64,000 nt of DNA, from assembly GCF_016774335.1 (NCBI RefSeq), contig NZ_JAETWA010000024.1, forward strand, positions 62,001-126,000. The letters run 5' to 3'. Position 1 is the first letter of the stretch, and each line of letters begins with the position of its first letter. Shown here in pieces: positions 44,427-56,010 of this stretch. The DNA comes from Luteimonas saliphila. Lineage in GTDB: Bacteria; Pseudomonadota; Gammaproteobacteria; Xanthomonadales; Xanthomonadaceae. The translations under genes were made by a program, and so were the position numbers. The notes under the pieces are model-generated. The model did no database searches. It was given only the letters and a program-made list of their open reading frames with translations, and was not told where the DNA came from.

Positions 44427-44903
44427 TCAGCGCTTGGGCTGGAGCATCGTCCCGGTGCACTTCTTCGAGCCGCATTTGCAGGCCCAGAGCTTCTTCAGCC
44501 TGGCCGTGTGCGGCTCGTCGAGGGTGATGCCGTAGTTGTAGGTCAGCTCCTCGCCGGGCTTGATCTCGCGCAGGGCCTGGATGAAGACCTTGTCCTTGTG
44601 CCGGCGGTCCTTCGCATCCTCCTCGATCTCCGACTCGCAGTTCGGCTGGCAGCTGTGGTTGATCCAGCGCGCGATGTTGCCGCCGACGTTGGCGTCGACC
44701 ACGTAGTCGTCGTTGAGGGTGAACAGGAAGGTATGGCCATCCTCGTCGTCGTCGCCGTACTCCTCGTCGACCTCGGCGTGGGTACGCAGCTTGCCCTTGT
44801 AGCGGACGACGCGCTCGCCCTTCTTGATCAGTCCGGTGGCGAACACGCCGTTGCCGTGGATCGGCGACAGGCGGGCTTCGATCTTCTTTTTCTTCTTCGG
44901 CAT
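44427..44903 (-). CDS. SET-domain protein-lysine methyltransferase
   Basis: 158 aa. The SET core reads SPIHGNGVFATGLIKKGERV, then ARWINHSCQPNCESEIE (cofactor-binding NHS motif) and PGEELTYNYG (catalytic Tyr). A post-SET zinc-binding cluster (WACKCGSKKCTGTM) closes the protein. All catalytic motifs are intact. Bacterial SET proteins methylate histone-like or other proteins; targets here are unknown. The Lys-rich start MPKKKKKIEARL could bind nucleic acid or acidic partners. ATG 44903. The HU protein with an H1-like tail in this window would be an attractive substrate, but that is speculation. Confidence 0.9.
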   Translation of the reverse strand: MPKKKKKIEARLSPIHGNGVFATGLIKKGERVVRYKGKLRTHAEVDEEYGDDDEDGHTFLFTLNDDYVVDANVGGNIARWINHSCQPNCESEIEEDAKDRRHKDKVFIQALREIKPGEELTYNYGITLDEPHTARLKKLWACKCGSKKCTGTMLQPKR

Positions 44904-45093
44904 CGCGGGGGGTGTCGGCGGCGGGAGCCGCATTGTGGCACGAGCGACCCGCGCTGCCGGCATCGCCCCTGCGATCGCGTGCCGGATGCCACCCCGACCA
45001 ATGGCAGGGCAGGGCCTCGACGCGTCCTCCCGGGTCCGCATCCGGCGTTGGCTAGGCCATGTCTCCGGACGACACCTCGAACACATGGAACAC

Positions 45094-45699
45094 ATGCGCC
45101 TACCATCACGCTTCTCCCCGCTTCCGCTCCTGATGCTGGCCTGCGCCATCGGCGCATGCCAGCGCGTCCCGAACGCCCCGGACGCCGTCGCCAAACCTCT
45201 GCCCATCGCGACTGCGGCGGCAGCGGCGGGCGACGACCTGGTCGCCCACGGTGAGTACATCGTGCGCATCGGCGGCTGCAACGACTGCCACACCGCCGGT
45301 TACGCCGAACGCGGCGGCGACGTACCGACCGGTGAATGGCTCACTGGGTCGCCGCTCGGCTACCACGGTCCCTGGGGCACCACCTATGCAAGCAACCTGC
45401 GGCTGACCGTCGGCGATCTCGACGAGGCCGAGTGGCTCGCCTACACCGCCAACCTGCATACCCGGCCGATCATGCCCGACTTCATGCTGCGGCAGATGCG
45501 CGAGCGCGACCGCCGCGCGATCCATCGTTTCGTGCGTTCACTCGGCCCCGCCGGCGAGCCTGCGCCGGAGCCGCTGCCGCCTGGCCGGGTTCCGCCGCCT
45601 CCCTATTTCCAGCTCGTGGCGCCCGCGCCCGCGCCGCCGCGTCCGGAACGCCGGCAGGCCTCAGCCGATGCTCAGAACGGCCAGAATCCGGTCCAGTAG
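45094..45699 (+). CDS. mono-haem c-type cytochrome lipoprotein
   Basis: 201 aa. The leader ends in a lipobox (CAIGACQRV, Cys about 20). A single CxxCH haem site lies in GGCNDCHTAGYAERG, and a Met-containing segment NLHTRPIMPDFMLRQM could provide the sixth ligand. A Pro-rich tail follows (about 155-190). This looks like a membrane-anchored electron carrier or the cytochrome subunit of a periplasmic oxidoreductase, though no enzyme partner is nearby. ATG 45094 is chosen; another ATG nine bases upstream is equally possible. Confidence 0.8.
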   Translation: MRLPSRFSPLPLLMLACAIGACQRVPNAPDAVAKPLPIATAAAAAGDDLVAHGEYIVRIGGCNDCHTAGYAERGGDVPTGEWLTGSPLGYHGPWGTTYASNLRLTVGDLDEAEWLAYTANLHTRPIMPDFMLRQMRERDRRAIHRFVRSLGPAGEPAPEPLPPGRVPPPPYFQLVAPAPAPPRPERRQASADAQNGQNPVQ

Positions 45700-45878
45700 G
45701 CGGCGACGCCGAGGCCGAACGCGGCCCAGGCGAGATCCTTCGCGCTGCGCGCGGCCTTCCACAGCACGAACACCGCCCCGGCGACCAGCGCCGCATGCAA
45801 TACATCGCCGCGGCGATCGCCCGCCGCATCGGAAGTGCCGGTCGCACGCATGTCGCTGTCTCCGTTGCCGTCCGTCAT
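45672..45878 (-). CDS. small hypothetical membrane protein
   Basis: 68 aa: a hydrophilic start (MTDGNGDSDMRATGTSDAAG), then a helix LHAALVAGAVFVLWKAARSA and a second LAWAAFGLGVAAYWTGFWPF at the extreme C-terminus. Two tight helices with aromatic residues at the end. I recognise no family. It is convergent with the cytochrome gene and overlaps its end by 28 bases. An alternative ATG at residue 10 is possible. Support is moderate: hydrophobicity pattern and normal codon bias. Confidence 0.5.
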   Translation of the reverse strand: MTDGNGDSDMRATGTSDAAGDRRGDVLHAALVAGAVFVLWKAARSAKDLAWAAFGLGVAAYWTGFWPF

Positions 45879-46065
45879 CGGACGCACGAATGCTCGCGCA
45901 CGGATGCAGGGAGGATCAGTGGCGCGCATCAGCCATCGAGGCTGACAGGCGTCACCTCGACCCCTTCGGGGTGCGAACGCCCCGGCGCCTGCGCATCGGA
46001 GGGCGGGCTCACACTGGCCGCGATGCTTTCCACGCGAACGGCATGAATGGTTCCGACCGGGAAAA

Positions 46066-46094
46066 TTGAGCCTGGTCGACGAAAAGCGTACAAT
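46066..46094 (+). promoter_or_regulatory. sigma70-type promoter of the suf operon
   Basis: TTGAGC (46066-46071), 17-base spacer, TACAAT (46089-46094). This is the best -35/-10 pair in the window. It lies 31 bases before the sufR-like ATG. GAAAAGCG (46081-46088) and CGCTTTC (46102-46108) form an imperfect inverted repeat straddling the -10, a plausible operator for the Rrf2-type regulator encoded next. Confidence 0.75.
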
Positions 46095-46125
46095 TTTGGT
46101 CCGCTTTCGAGAACCATTCGCATCC

Positions 46126-46581
46126 ATGCTCCGCGTCACCCGACTGACCGACTACGCCACTGTCGTCCTGACCGTCCTCGCCTCGCGCCCGGAGGCGGTG
46201 CTCAGCGCGGCCGACCTGGCCGAGCGCGCCGGGCTCGAGGGGCCGACGGTGAGCAAGCTGCTCAAGCCGCTGGCGCAGGCCGGCCTGGTGGAGGGCTTCC
46301 GCGGCGTCCACGGCGGCTACCGCCTGGCGCGGCCGGCGACCGAGATCAGCCTGGTCGAGATCGTCGAGGCGATGGAAGGCCCGCTGGCGATGACCGAGTG
46401 CAGCCTCGACCACGGCGAATGCGGGATCTCGGCCAGCTGCGGCGTGCGCGCCAACTGGCGCCGGATCAACGACGTGGTCGCCGAGGCGCTGCGTGGCGTG
46501 AGCCTGGCGCAGATGCTCGACGACGCCCCGCCGTCGCCCCCGCCCGCCCGGCGCATCGCCGCTCGGCTGGCCAACGCTTGA
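46126..46581 (+). CDS. sufR: Rrf2-family regulator of the SUF operon
   Basis: 151 aa. A winged helix ([58 protein letters not shown]) is followed by three Cys spaced as in IscR-type Fe-S ligands ([15 protein letters not shown]). It probably binds an Fe-S cluster and represses the suf genes when clusters are abundant (family knowledge). It is the first gene of the operon, with a good promoter and a candidate operator directly upstream. Named by function; it is not the cyanobacterial SufR family. Confidence 0.88.
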   Translation: MLRVTRLTDYATVVLTVLASRPEAVLSAADLAERAGLEGPTVSKLLKPLAQAGLVEGFRGVHGGYRLARPATEISLVEIVEAMEGPLAMTECSLDHGECGISASCGVRANWRRINDVVAEALRGVSLAQMLDDAPPSPPPARRIAARLANA

Positions 46582-46628
46582 CGCGGTTCCCGGACCGCGC
46601 ACCCCACATGGACACTCCAGGCAGCCCC

Positions 46629-48089
<1,461 letters not shown>

Positions 48090-48101
48090 CCGGACCACGT
48101 T

Positions 48102-48181
48102 TGTCATCCCGAGCGCAGCGAGGGATCTTCCTTTTCACCCACGACGGATCGCAGATTCCTCACCTGCGGTTCGGAATGACA
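48102..48181. repeat. MITE-like interspersed repeat inside the suf operon
   Basis: 80 bases between sufB and sufC. Left end TGTCATCCCGA (48102-48112), continuing GCGCAGCGAGGGATCT; right end TCGGAATGACA (48171-48181). The ends are an 11-base inverted repeat with one mismatch. From memory TCATCCCGAGCGCAGCGAGG strings are repeated in many bacterial genomes. The element forms most of the sufB-sufC spacer and may fold in the transcript. Confidence 0.7.
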
Positions 48182-48198
48182 GCTTCGAGACGCACCCC

Positions 48199-48959
<761 letters not shown>

Positions 48960-48963
<4 letters not shown>

Positions 48964-50219
48964 CCAGTCCGCTGCTCGAATCGCTGGCCGCCGGCTTCAG
49001 CGGCGACCCGGCGCGGCGCGACCTGCTCGACGCCGCGTTGCGCGACGGCATGCCGGGCCCGCGCAGCGAGCGCTGGAAGTACACGACACTGCGCGCGCTG
49101 GAGCGCCGCAGCTTTGCCGCGGTGGAAGCCGCGCCGATCGTCTCCCCGGACGCGCTTGCGCACATCGACGCGCCGCGACTGGTGTTCGTGAACGGCCTGA
49201 TGGATTCCACATTGTCCCGGTTCGAAGGCCTGCCGGCCGGCATCCACCTCGAGAGTGCGCACCGCCCCCAGGCCGGGCTCGCGACCGCAGGCGACGAGGA
49301 CGCGCGGCACGCTCCGGGCGACGACGTCTTCGCGCGGCTCAACGCCGCGCTCGCGACGCAAGGCGCCAGCCTGCGTGTCGATGCCGGCGTGCACGTCGCA
49401 GGCCCGGTCAACCTCGTGTTCGTCGGCGCGCCCGCGGAGGGCAACCTCGCCTGGCACCTGCGCCATCGGATCGAGCTCGGCGCAGGCGCCTCGTTGCGCG
49501 TGGTCGAACACCACCTGTCGACCGGCCCGCACCGCCACCTCGACAACGGCGCGCTTTCGATCGCGCTCGGCGACGGGGCCCGCCTCGAGCACGCACGGGT
49601 CCAGCAAGCCGCCGACGGCGCCACCCTGTTCACACGTACCGACGCGACCCTGCAGGCCGACGCACGCTACCACCGCGTCGACCTCGAGCTGGGCGGCGCC
49701 CTGTCGCGCCATGAGCTCAACGTCCGGCTGGAAGGCGAGCGCGCCACGCTGGCCGCGCACGGCGTGCTGCTCGCCGCGGACCGCAGCCACCTCGACACGC
49801 GCCTGGGCATCGAACACGCCGCGCGCGACACCGCCTGCGACCTGTTGTGGCGCGGCATCGGCGCCGGACGTGGACGCGCGGTGTTCCATGGCGGCATCAC
49901 CATCCACGGGGGCGCCGACGGGAGCGACGCGCGACTGTCGAACAAGAACCTGCTGCTGTCGGCGACCGCCGAGATCGACACCCAGCCGGTCCTGGTGATC
50001 CACGCCGACGAGGTGCAGGCCGCGCACGGCGCGACGGTCGGCCAGCTCGATCCCGGCGCGCTGTTCTACCTGCGCTCGCGCGGACTCGGCCAGGACGCGG
50101 CGAAACGGCTGCTGACCGCGGCGTTCTGCCGCGAGCCGCTGGCGGCGATCGGCGACGAGCCATTGCGCGCCATGCTTGAGTCGCGCATCGATGCGGCGCT
50201 GGAAGCGCTGTCCGCATGA
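48960..50219 (+). CDS. sufD: Fe-S assembly protein SufD
   Basis: 419 aa. Family marks are RSERWKYTTLRALERRSFA near the N-terminus, the beta-helix core with GRGRAVFHGGITIHGGADG and SNKNLLLSATAEIDTQPVLV, and the C-terminal HGATVGQLDPGALFYLRSRG with the conserved His region. SufD pairs with SufB in the SufBC2D scaffold. The GTG start at 48960 overlaps the sufC stop; the gene's own stop overlaps the sufS ATG. Confidence 0.94.
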
Positions 50220-51466
50220 GCGCGCCTCGGCCCGACGTGGCGATGCGGCAGGACGTCGACTGGGCACGCGTGCGCGAGGACTTCCCGCTGCTCCGGCGCA
50301 CGGTGCACGGCAAGCCGCTGGTGTATCTGGACAGCGCCAATACCGGACAGAAGCCTGCGGTGGTGATCGAAGCGGTCGACGATTTCTACCGCCAGCACAA
50401 CGCCAACGTCAGCCGCGCGGTGCACGCGCTCGGCAGCGAAGCCACCGAGGCCTACGAGGGCGTGCGCGGCAAGCTGGCCCGCTTTCTCAATGTGCGCGCC
50501 GACGAACTGGTGCTGTGCAGCGGCACCACCTTCGCGATCAACCTGGTGGCGTACTCGTGGGCACTGCCACGGCTGACAGCCGGTGATGCGATCCTGGTCT
50601 CGCGCATGGAGCACCACGCCAACATCGTGCCCTGGCAGCTGGTGGCGCAACGCACCGGCGCGACGATCCGCGTGGCCGGCATCCGCGAGGACGGCACGCT
50701 CGACCTCGACGCCCTGCGCGCGGCGATGACGCCGGAGGTGAAGCTGCTGGCGGTGACCCACGTTTCCAACGTGCTGGGCACGGTCAATCCGGTGCGCGAG
50801 ATCTGCCGCGAGGCGCGCCGGCGCGGGATCACGACCGTGGTCGACGGCTCTCAGGCGGTACCGCACCGCGCGGTCGACGTCGCCGCGATCGGCTGCGATT
50901 TCTACGCCTTCACCGGGCACAAGATGTGCGGGCCGACCGGCACCGGCGCGCTCTGGGCGCGGCGTGAACTGCTCGCGACGATGCCGCCCTTCCTCGGCGG
51001 CGGCGAGATGATCCGCGAGGTCAGCTTCGAGGGCACCGTGTTCAACGATCCACCGCAGAAGTTCGAGGCCGGCACGCCGAACATCGCCGGGTTCGTCGGG
51101 CTCGGCGCAGCCGTGGACTATCTCCAGGGCATCGGCATGGCGCGGATCGAGGAGCGCGAGGCCGAACTGCTGGCGCACCTGACCGGCGCGCTGGACGCGC
51201 TCGATGGCGTGCGCATCTTCGGCCGCGCGCCGGAAAGGGCCGCCGTGGTCTCGTTCCTGATCGAAGGCGCGCACGCCCACGACCTCGCCACCCTGCTCGA
51301 CCTGGAGGGCGTCGCGGTGCGCTCGGGCCAGCACTGCGCGCATCCGCTGCTGCAGTTCTACGGCGTCGCCGCCACCTGCCGCGCTTCGCTGGCGTTCTAC
51401 AACACCCACGCGGAGATCGATGCGTTCGTCGCCGCGCTCGAGAAGGTGCGCAGGCTGCTGGGCTGA
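50216..51466 (+). CDS. sufS: cysteine desulfurase SufS
   Basis: 416 aa, class V PLP enzyme, group II desulfurase. The PLP lysine is K236 in TGHKMCGPTG, the substrate-binding His is in EHHANIVPWQ, and the catalytic Cys is C374 in RSGQHCAHPL. It removes sulfur from L-cysteine as persulfide. No sufE or sufU gene follows in the window, so the sulfur acceptor must be encoded elsewhere or be SufB itself. ATG 50216 overlaps the sufD stop by four bases. Confidence 0.96.
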   Translation: MSAPRPDVAMRQDVDWARVREDFPLLRRTVHGKPLVYLDSANTGQKPAVVIEAVDDFYRQHNANVSRAVHALGSEATEAYEGVRGKLARFLNVRADELVLCSGTTFAINLVAYSWALPRLTAGDAILVSRMEHHANIVPWQLVAQRTGATIRVAGIREDGTLDLDALRAAMTPEVKLLAVTHVSNVLGTVNPVREICREARRRGITTVVDGSQAVPHRAVDVAAIGCDFYAFTGHKMCGPTGTGALWARRELLATMPPFLGGGEMIREVSFEGTVFNDPPQKFEAGTPNIAGFVGLGAAVDYLQGIGMARIEEREAELLAHLTGALDALDGVRIFGRAPERAAVVSFLIEGAHAHDLATLLDLEGVAVRSGQHCAHPLLQFYGVAATCRASLAFYNTHAEIDAFVAALEKVRRLLG

Positions 51467-51547
51467 TCGTGGCGTCCGGCCGCGAGCCGGATCGTCCGGA
51501 GACGGCGTCCACCACAAGCCGATGTCGCTGCCCCGCGCCCGGTTTAC

Positions 51548-51553
51548 ATAGAA
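51548..51553 (+). promoter_or_regulatory. candidate -10 for the GNAT gene (near-leaderless)
   Basis: TAGAAT within TTTACATAGAATG lies seven bases before ATG 51561. If used, transcription would start at or next to the ATG. The -35 region is poor. Confidence 0.35.
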
Positions 51554-51560
51554 TGTGCGC

Positions 51561-52100
51561 ATGCCCGCACCGATCCTCCGCCCGGCGACGCCAGCCGACG
51601 TGCCCGCCCTGGTCGCCCTGGTCACTTCCGCGTACCGCGGGGAATCCAGCCGCGCCGGCTGGACCACCGAGGCCGACTTCCTCGACGGCAACCGGATCGA
51701 CGCGGACGTGCTGCGCGCCGACATCGCGCGCCCACGCAGCCGTGTGCTGGTCGCCGAGCGGGAAGACGGCCTGGCCGCGTGCGCCCACGTGGCCGACGAG
51801 GACGGCGCCGGCTACTTCGGCATGTTCTCGGTGCGGCCCGACCTGCAGGGCGGGGGACTCGGCAAGCGGTTGCTGGACGAGTGCGAGCGCATCGTGCGCG
51901 AAGAGTGGCGGCTGCCGGCGATGCGCATGGCCGTGATCGACATCCGCGACGCCCTGATCGGTTTCTACGAACGCCGCGGCTACCGGCGCACCGGCGTGTT
52001 CAGGCCCTTCCCCTACGGCGACCCGCGCTACGGCATCCCGCTGCGCGACGACCTGCGCTTCGAGGTCCTCGAGAAGCGCTTCGACGGAAGCAACGCATGA
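51561..52100 (+). CDS. GNAT family N-acetyltransferase
   Basis: 179 aa. The acetyl-CoA-binding motif A is FSVRPDLQGGGLGKRLLDEC; motif B ALIGFYERRGYRRTGVF is also clear. GNAT enzymes acetylate amino groups of proteins, antibiotics, polyamines or metabolites; the substrate is unknown. It follows sufS after 94 bases and its stop overlaps the Rieske gene start (ATGA), so it ties that gene to the suf locus. A GTG six bases upstream is an alternative start. Confidence 0.85.
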   Translation: MPAPILRPATPADVPALVALVTSAYRGESSRAGWTTEADFLDGNRIDADVLRADIARPRSRVLVAEREDGLAACAHVADEDGAGYFGMFSVRPDLQGGGLGKRLLDECERIVREEWRLPAMRMAVIDIRDALIGFYERRGYRRTGVFRPFPYGDPRYGIPLRDDLRFEVLEKRFDGSNA

Positions 52101-52429
52101 GCGAAACCTGGACCTGGGTCTGCGCCACGGGCGAGCTGCTACCTGGCGAGATGAAGATCGCCTTCGACGAGACCACCGGTGCCGGCATCCTCGTGGTCAA
52201 CCTCGACGGCACGCTGTACGCGCTGGAGGACCAGTGCAGCCACGAGGAATTCGAGCTCTCCGCCGGCAGCATCGACACCGGCGAGGGCAGCATCGAATGC
52301 GTGCTGCACGGCGCGCGCTTCGACCTCCGCGACGGTCGCGCCCTGTGCGCCCCGGCCTACGAGCCGGTGGCGAAGTTCCCGGTGAAGATCGAACACGGCG
52401 GCATCTGGGCGCGCGACGACCGGGAGTAG
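52097..52429 (+). CDS. Rieske [2Fe-2S] ferredoxin-like protein
   Basis: 110 aa, a stand-alone Rieske domain. Cluster ligands are C-x-H in DQCSHEEFELS and C-x2-H in ECVLHGARFDLRDG. This is the type used as ferredoxin of non-haem iron dioxygenases, and is also often found encoded at the ends of suf operons in related bacteria (from memory). Coupled by ATGA to the GNAT gene. Here it could be a client or an electron donor for the SUF machinery (inference). Confidence 0.92.
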   Translation: MSETWTWVCATGELLPGEMKIAFDETTGAGILVVNLDGTLYALEDQCSHEEFELSAGSIDTGEGSIECVLHGARFDLRDGRALCAPAYEPVAKFPVKIEHGGIWARDDRE

Positions 52430-52578
52430 ACACGGCCGTCGCGTGGGCGCGACGGCACCGCAAGCGGGCGCCGGCGTACGTCGCCGGAAGCTGGGCCAGG
52501 CTCCCCGGGTCGCGGCGCGCGGCACTGGACGGAGAGGTCGTCGACATGCCGCGGAGGCGGGCGCAATCGCCGCGAGAT

Positions 52579-53181
52579 CTACCCGGCCGCCTGCCCCGCC
52601 CGCGCGTCGATCCGCACCAGCAGCGCCTCGCCGCCACCGTCGAGCACGTAGCGCGCGCGGCCTTCGGGAGCGCCCAGCAGCGCGGTGTCGCCCATCGCCA
52701 TCGACGGCAATGGGTCATCGCCCTCGAGGTGCGCGCGGCCCGCCAGCAGGTACACGACCCAGGTCGTGCCCGGATCCATGAACAGCACCATCGGACCGGC
52801 GAGCGGGCGATGCCACAGCTGCGTCGCGACCGCGTCGCGCCGCCACATCAGGTTGAAGGCTACGGCACGTCCGTCGAGGGGCTGCCCGCCCAGCGCGCGA
52901 TCGCCGGCGAAGCGCAGCCGCTGGTGCGGCGGCAGCAACTCGCGCGTCTCGCCGTCGTCGAAGCGCAGGCGCAGCCCGTCGCCTTCCAGCAGCACGAGTT
53001 CGCGATCGACCCCCGGCAGTAGCGAAAACGGCGCATCGGCCTCGACCTCGGCGATCGACAGCCGCCATGCCCAGCCCTCGCCGCCGGGCTCGGCGTGGAT
53101 CTCGCGCGTCCAGCCGGCGCCGTTGATCCAGCGCACGCGGCGATACTCGTGGGCGGGGATGACGCATGTCGTGCGGTCCAT
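52579..53181 (-). CDS. HutD/Ves family protein
   Basis: 200 aa double cupin-like protein. RWINGAGWTREIHAEPGG at the N-terminus and LSIAEVEADAPFSLLPGVDR are the hallmark of HutD/Ves. The family is associated with histidine utilisation or cold-stress; the molecular function is not well defined. No hut genes are nearby. ATG 53181 gives a standard length; the frame is open further upstream without similarity. Confidence 0.88.
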   Translation of the reverse strand: MDRTTCVIPAHEYRRVRWINGAGWTREIHAEPGGEGWAWRLSIAEVEADAPFSLLPGVDRELVLLEGDGLRLRFDDGETRELLPPHQRLRFAGDRALGGQPLDGRAVAFNLMWRRDAVATQLWHRPLAGPMVLFMDPGTTWVVYLLAGRAHLEGDDPLPSMAMGDTALLGAPEGRARYVLDGGGEALLVRIDARAGQAAG

Positions 53182-53348
53182 GCGCGCCAGTGTAGCCGCG
53201 GCGCGGCGGACCCCGCGCAAGAGGCCGCCCGCCCATGCCTTCCTGGCATGGAACGGGCGACGGCACGTCCCTGTCGCGGCCTGCGGCCATGTACGGAGCT
53301 TTCCCTGCTCCATCGCGGACGCGCATCCGTGCGCGTCCGCAACTGCCT

Positions 53349-53684
53349 TCAGCGCGTCTGCGCCGCCGTGCGGCCGGCGCCGGCCGCGGCACCGGCGGCC
53401 TTCGCCGGGCCCGGCGAGGACACCACGATGCGCTCACGGTTCTGTTCGACCGTCCGCAGGCCGATGCCCTTGACCTCGGCCAGCTGTTCCGGGCTGCGGA
53501 ACGGCCCGTTGGTCTTGCGATGGGCGACGATCGCCTCGGCCTTGGAGGGGCCCACGTTCAGCAGCACGCGGTCGAGCGTGGCGGCGTCGGCGGTGTTGAT
53601 GTTGACCTTCTCCGCGGCGAACGCGGCGCCGGCCAGCATCAGCGAGAGCAGCAGCGTGGAGAACAGGCTCTTGATCGTATTCAT
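53349..53684 (-). CDS. exported helix-hairpin-helix protein (ComEA-like)
   Basis: 111 aa. A signal peptide (LFSTLLLSLMLAGAAFA) is followed by two HhH motifs: VNINTADAATLDRVLLNVGP and LAEVKGIGLRTVEQNR, and then an Ala/Gly-rich tail. ComEA-like proteins bind incoming DNA in the periplasm during natural transformation. As many bacteria carry several such small proteins, involvement in competence is likely but not proven. ATG 53684. Confidence 0.85.
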   Translation of the reverse strand: MNTIKSLFSTLLLSLMLAGAAFAAEKVNINTADAATLDRVLLNVGPSKAEAIVAHRKTNGPFRSPEQLAEVKGIGLRTVEQNRERIVVSSPGPAKAAGAAAGAGRTAAQTR

Positions 53685-53852
53685 GTCGGTTTCCTTGGGT
53701 GAGGTTGGTTTCCTTGCCGCCGGCGAGGCGACCGCCCGCCGGTGATGACAGTCTTCCCGGTCGCGCCGCCGCGCGGGATCGCCGCAGGGGCTCGCGCAGG
53801 ACAGGGTTACCCCGTGCGCCCGGGTCGGAAAACCCCTACACGTGGCGCACGC

Positions 53853-53858
53853 TAGAAT
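53853..53858 (+). promoter_or_regulatory. candidate -10 for the M20 dipeptidase gene
   Basis: TAGAAT in CGCTAGAATCGCG, 30 bases before ATG 53889. There is no good -35 match. Confidence 0.35.
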
Positions 53859-53888
53859 CGCGTCTTCCACGCAACCGGGCTTGTTCCG

Positions 53889-55382
<1,494 letters not shown>

Positions 55383-55544
55383 GCCGCGACGCGACGTCCA
55401 TGTTGCGGATTCGCCATGGACGTCGCCCCGACCGCAGCGCCCGTGCCTGCGTGTCGATCGCGCCCACCGGGGAACCGGGTGGGGCTGGCATCGCGGCCGG
55501 GGCCCTGCCAAGCTCTACCGCATCATTTCCGCCCGGGGGCACGC

Positions 55545-55811
55545 ATGGAACTGTTCGGCAGCAGCAACTGGCTCTACATCATCCTGATCGGCCTGGTGGT
55601 CGGCATCGTGGCGCGGCTGCTCAAGCCGGGCCGCGACCGGATGGGCATCATCCTGACCATCGTGCTGGGCATCGCCGGCGCGCTGTTCGCGGGATGGGTC
55701 GGCCGCATGGTCGGCTGGTACGGCCAAGGACAGGCTGCGGGCTTCATCGCCTCGACACTCGGCGCCATCGTCCTGCTGGTCATCGTCGGCGCACTGCGCA
55801 AGCGCCGCTGA
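55545..55811 (+). CDS. GlsB/YeaQ/YmgE family small membrane protein
   Basis: 88 aa with three helices: WLYIILIGLVVGIVARLL, GIILTIVLGIAGALFAGWVG and GFIASTLGAIVLLVIVGAL. KPGRDRMGIILTIVLGIAGA is the family signature. Members are stress-associated (transglycosylase-associated) membrane proteins of unclear mechanism. ATG 55545. The REP pair at 55825 follows directly. Confidence 0.9.
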   Translation: MELFGSSNWLYIILIGLVVGIVARLLKPGRDRMGIILTIVLGIAGALFAGWVGRMVGWYGQGQAAGFIASTLGAIVLLVIVGALRKRR

Positions 55812-55824
55812 ACCACCCGGCCCC

Positions 55825-55966
55825 GTAGGAGCGCCTTCAGGCGCGACCGCCGTTCGAGACGATGCTTGGGCCACGGGGCTGCGGGACGTGGACTGGCACA
55901 GCCGGGGGCTCGGACGACCGGCGGATTTCCACGGCGGCGGGCGATCGCGCCTGAAGGCGCTCCTAC
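55825..55966. repeat. REP inverted pair (REPIN)
   Basis: Two 22-base units in opposite orientation: the left at 55825-55846 begins GTAGGAGCGCC and contains the palindrome GCGCCTTCAGGCGC; the right at 55945-55966 is its exact reverse complement, ending GCGCTCCTAC. The units are 98 bases apart. GTAGGAGC heads plus inner hairpin are typical REPs mobilised by a RAYT transposase. It lies between converging genes. Confidence 0.9.
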
Positions 55967-56010
55967 GGTCGGCGGATGGGTCGCATAGGCGGCCTTCCGC
56001 GTCGCTGCGG

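Noticed and set aside
52579-53181. Histidine utilisation operon
   Set aside because: Only HutD is present, with no hutH, U, I, G or C.
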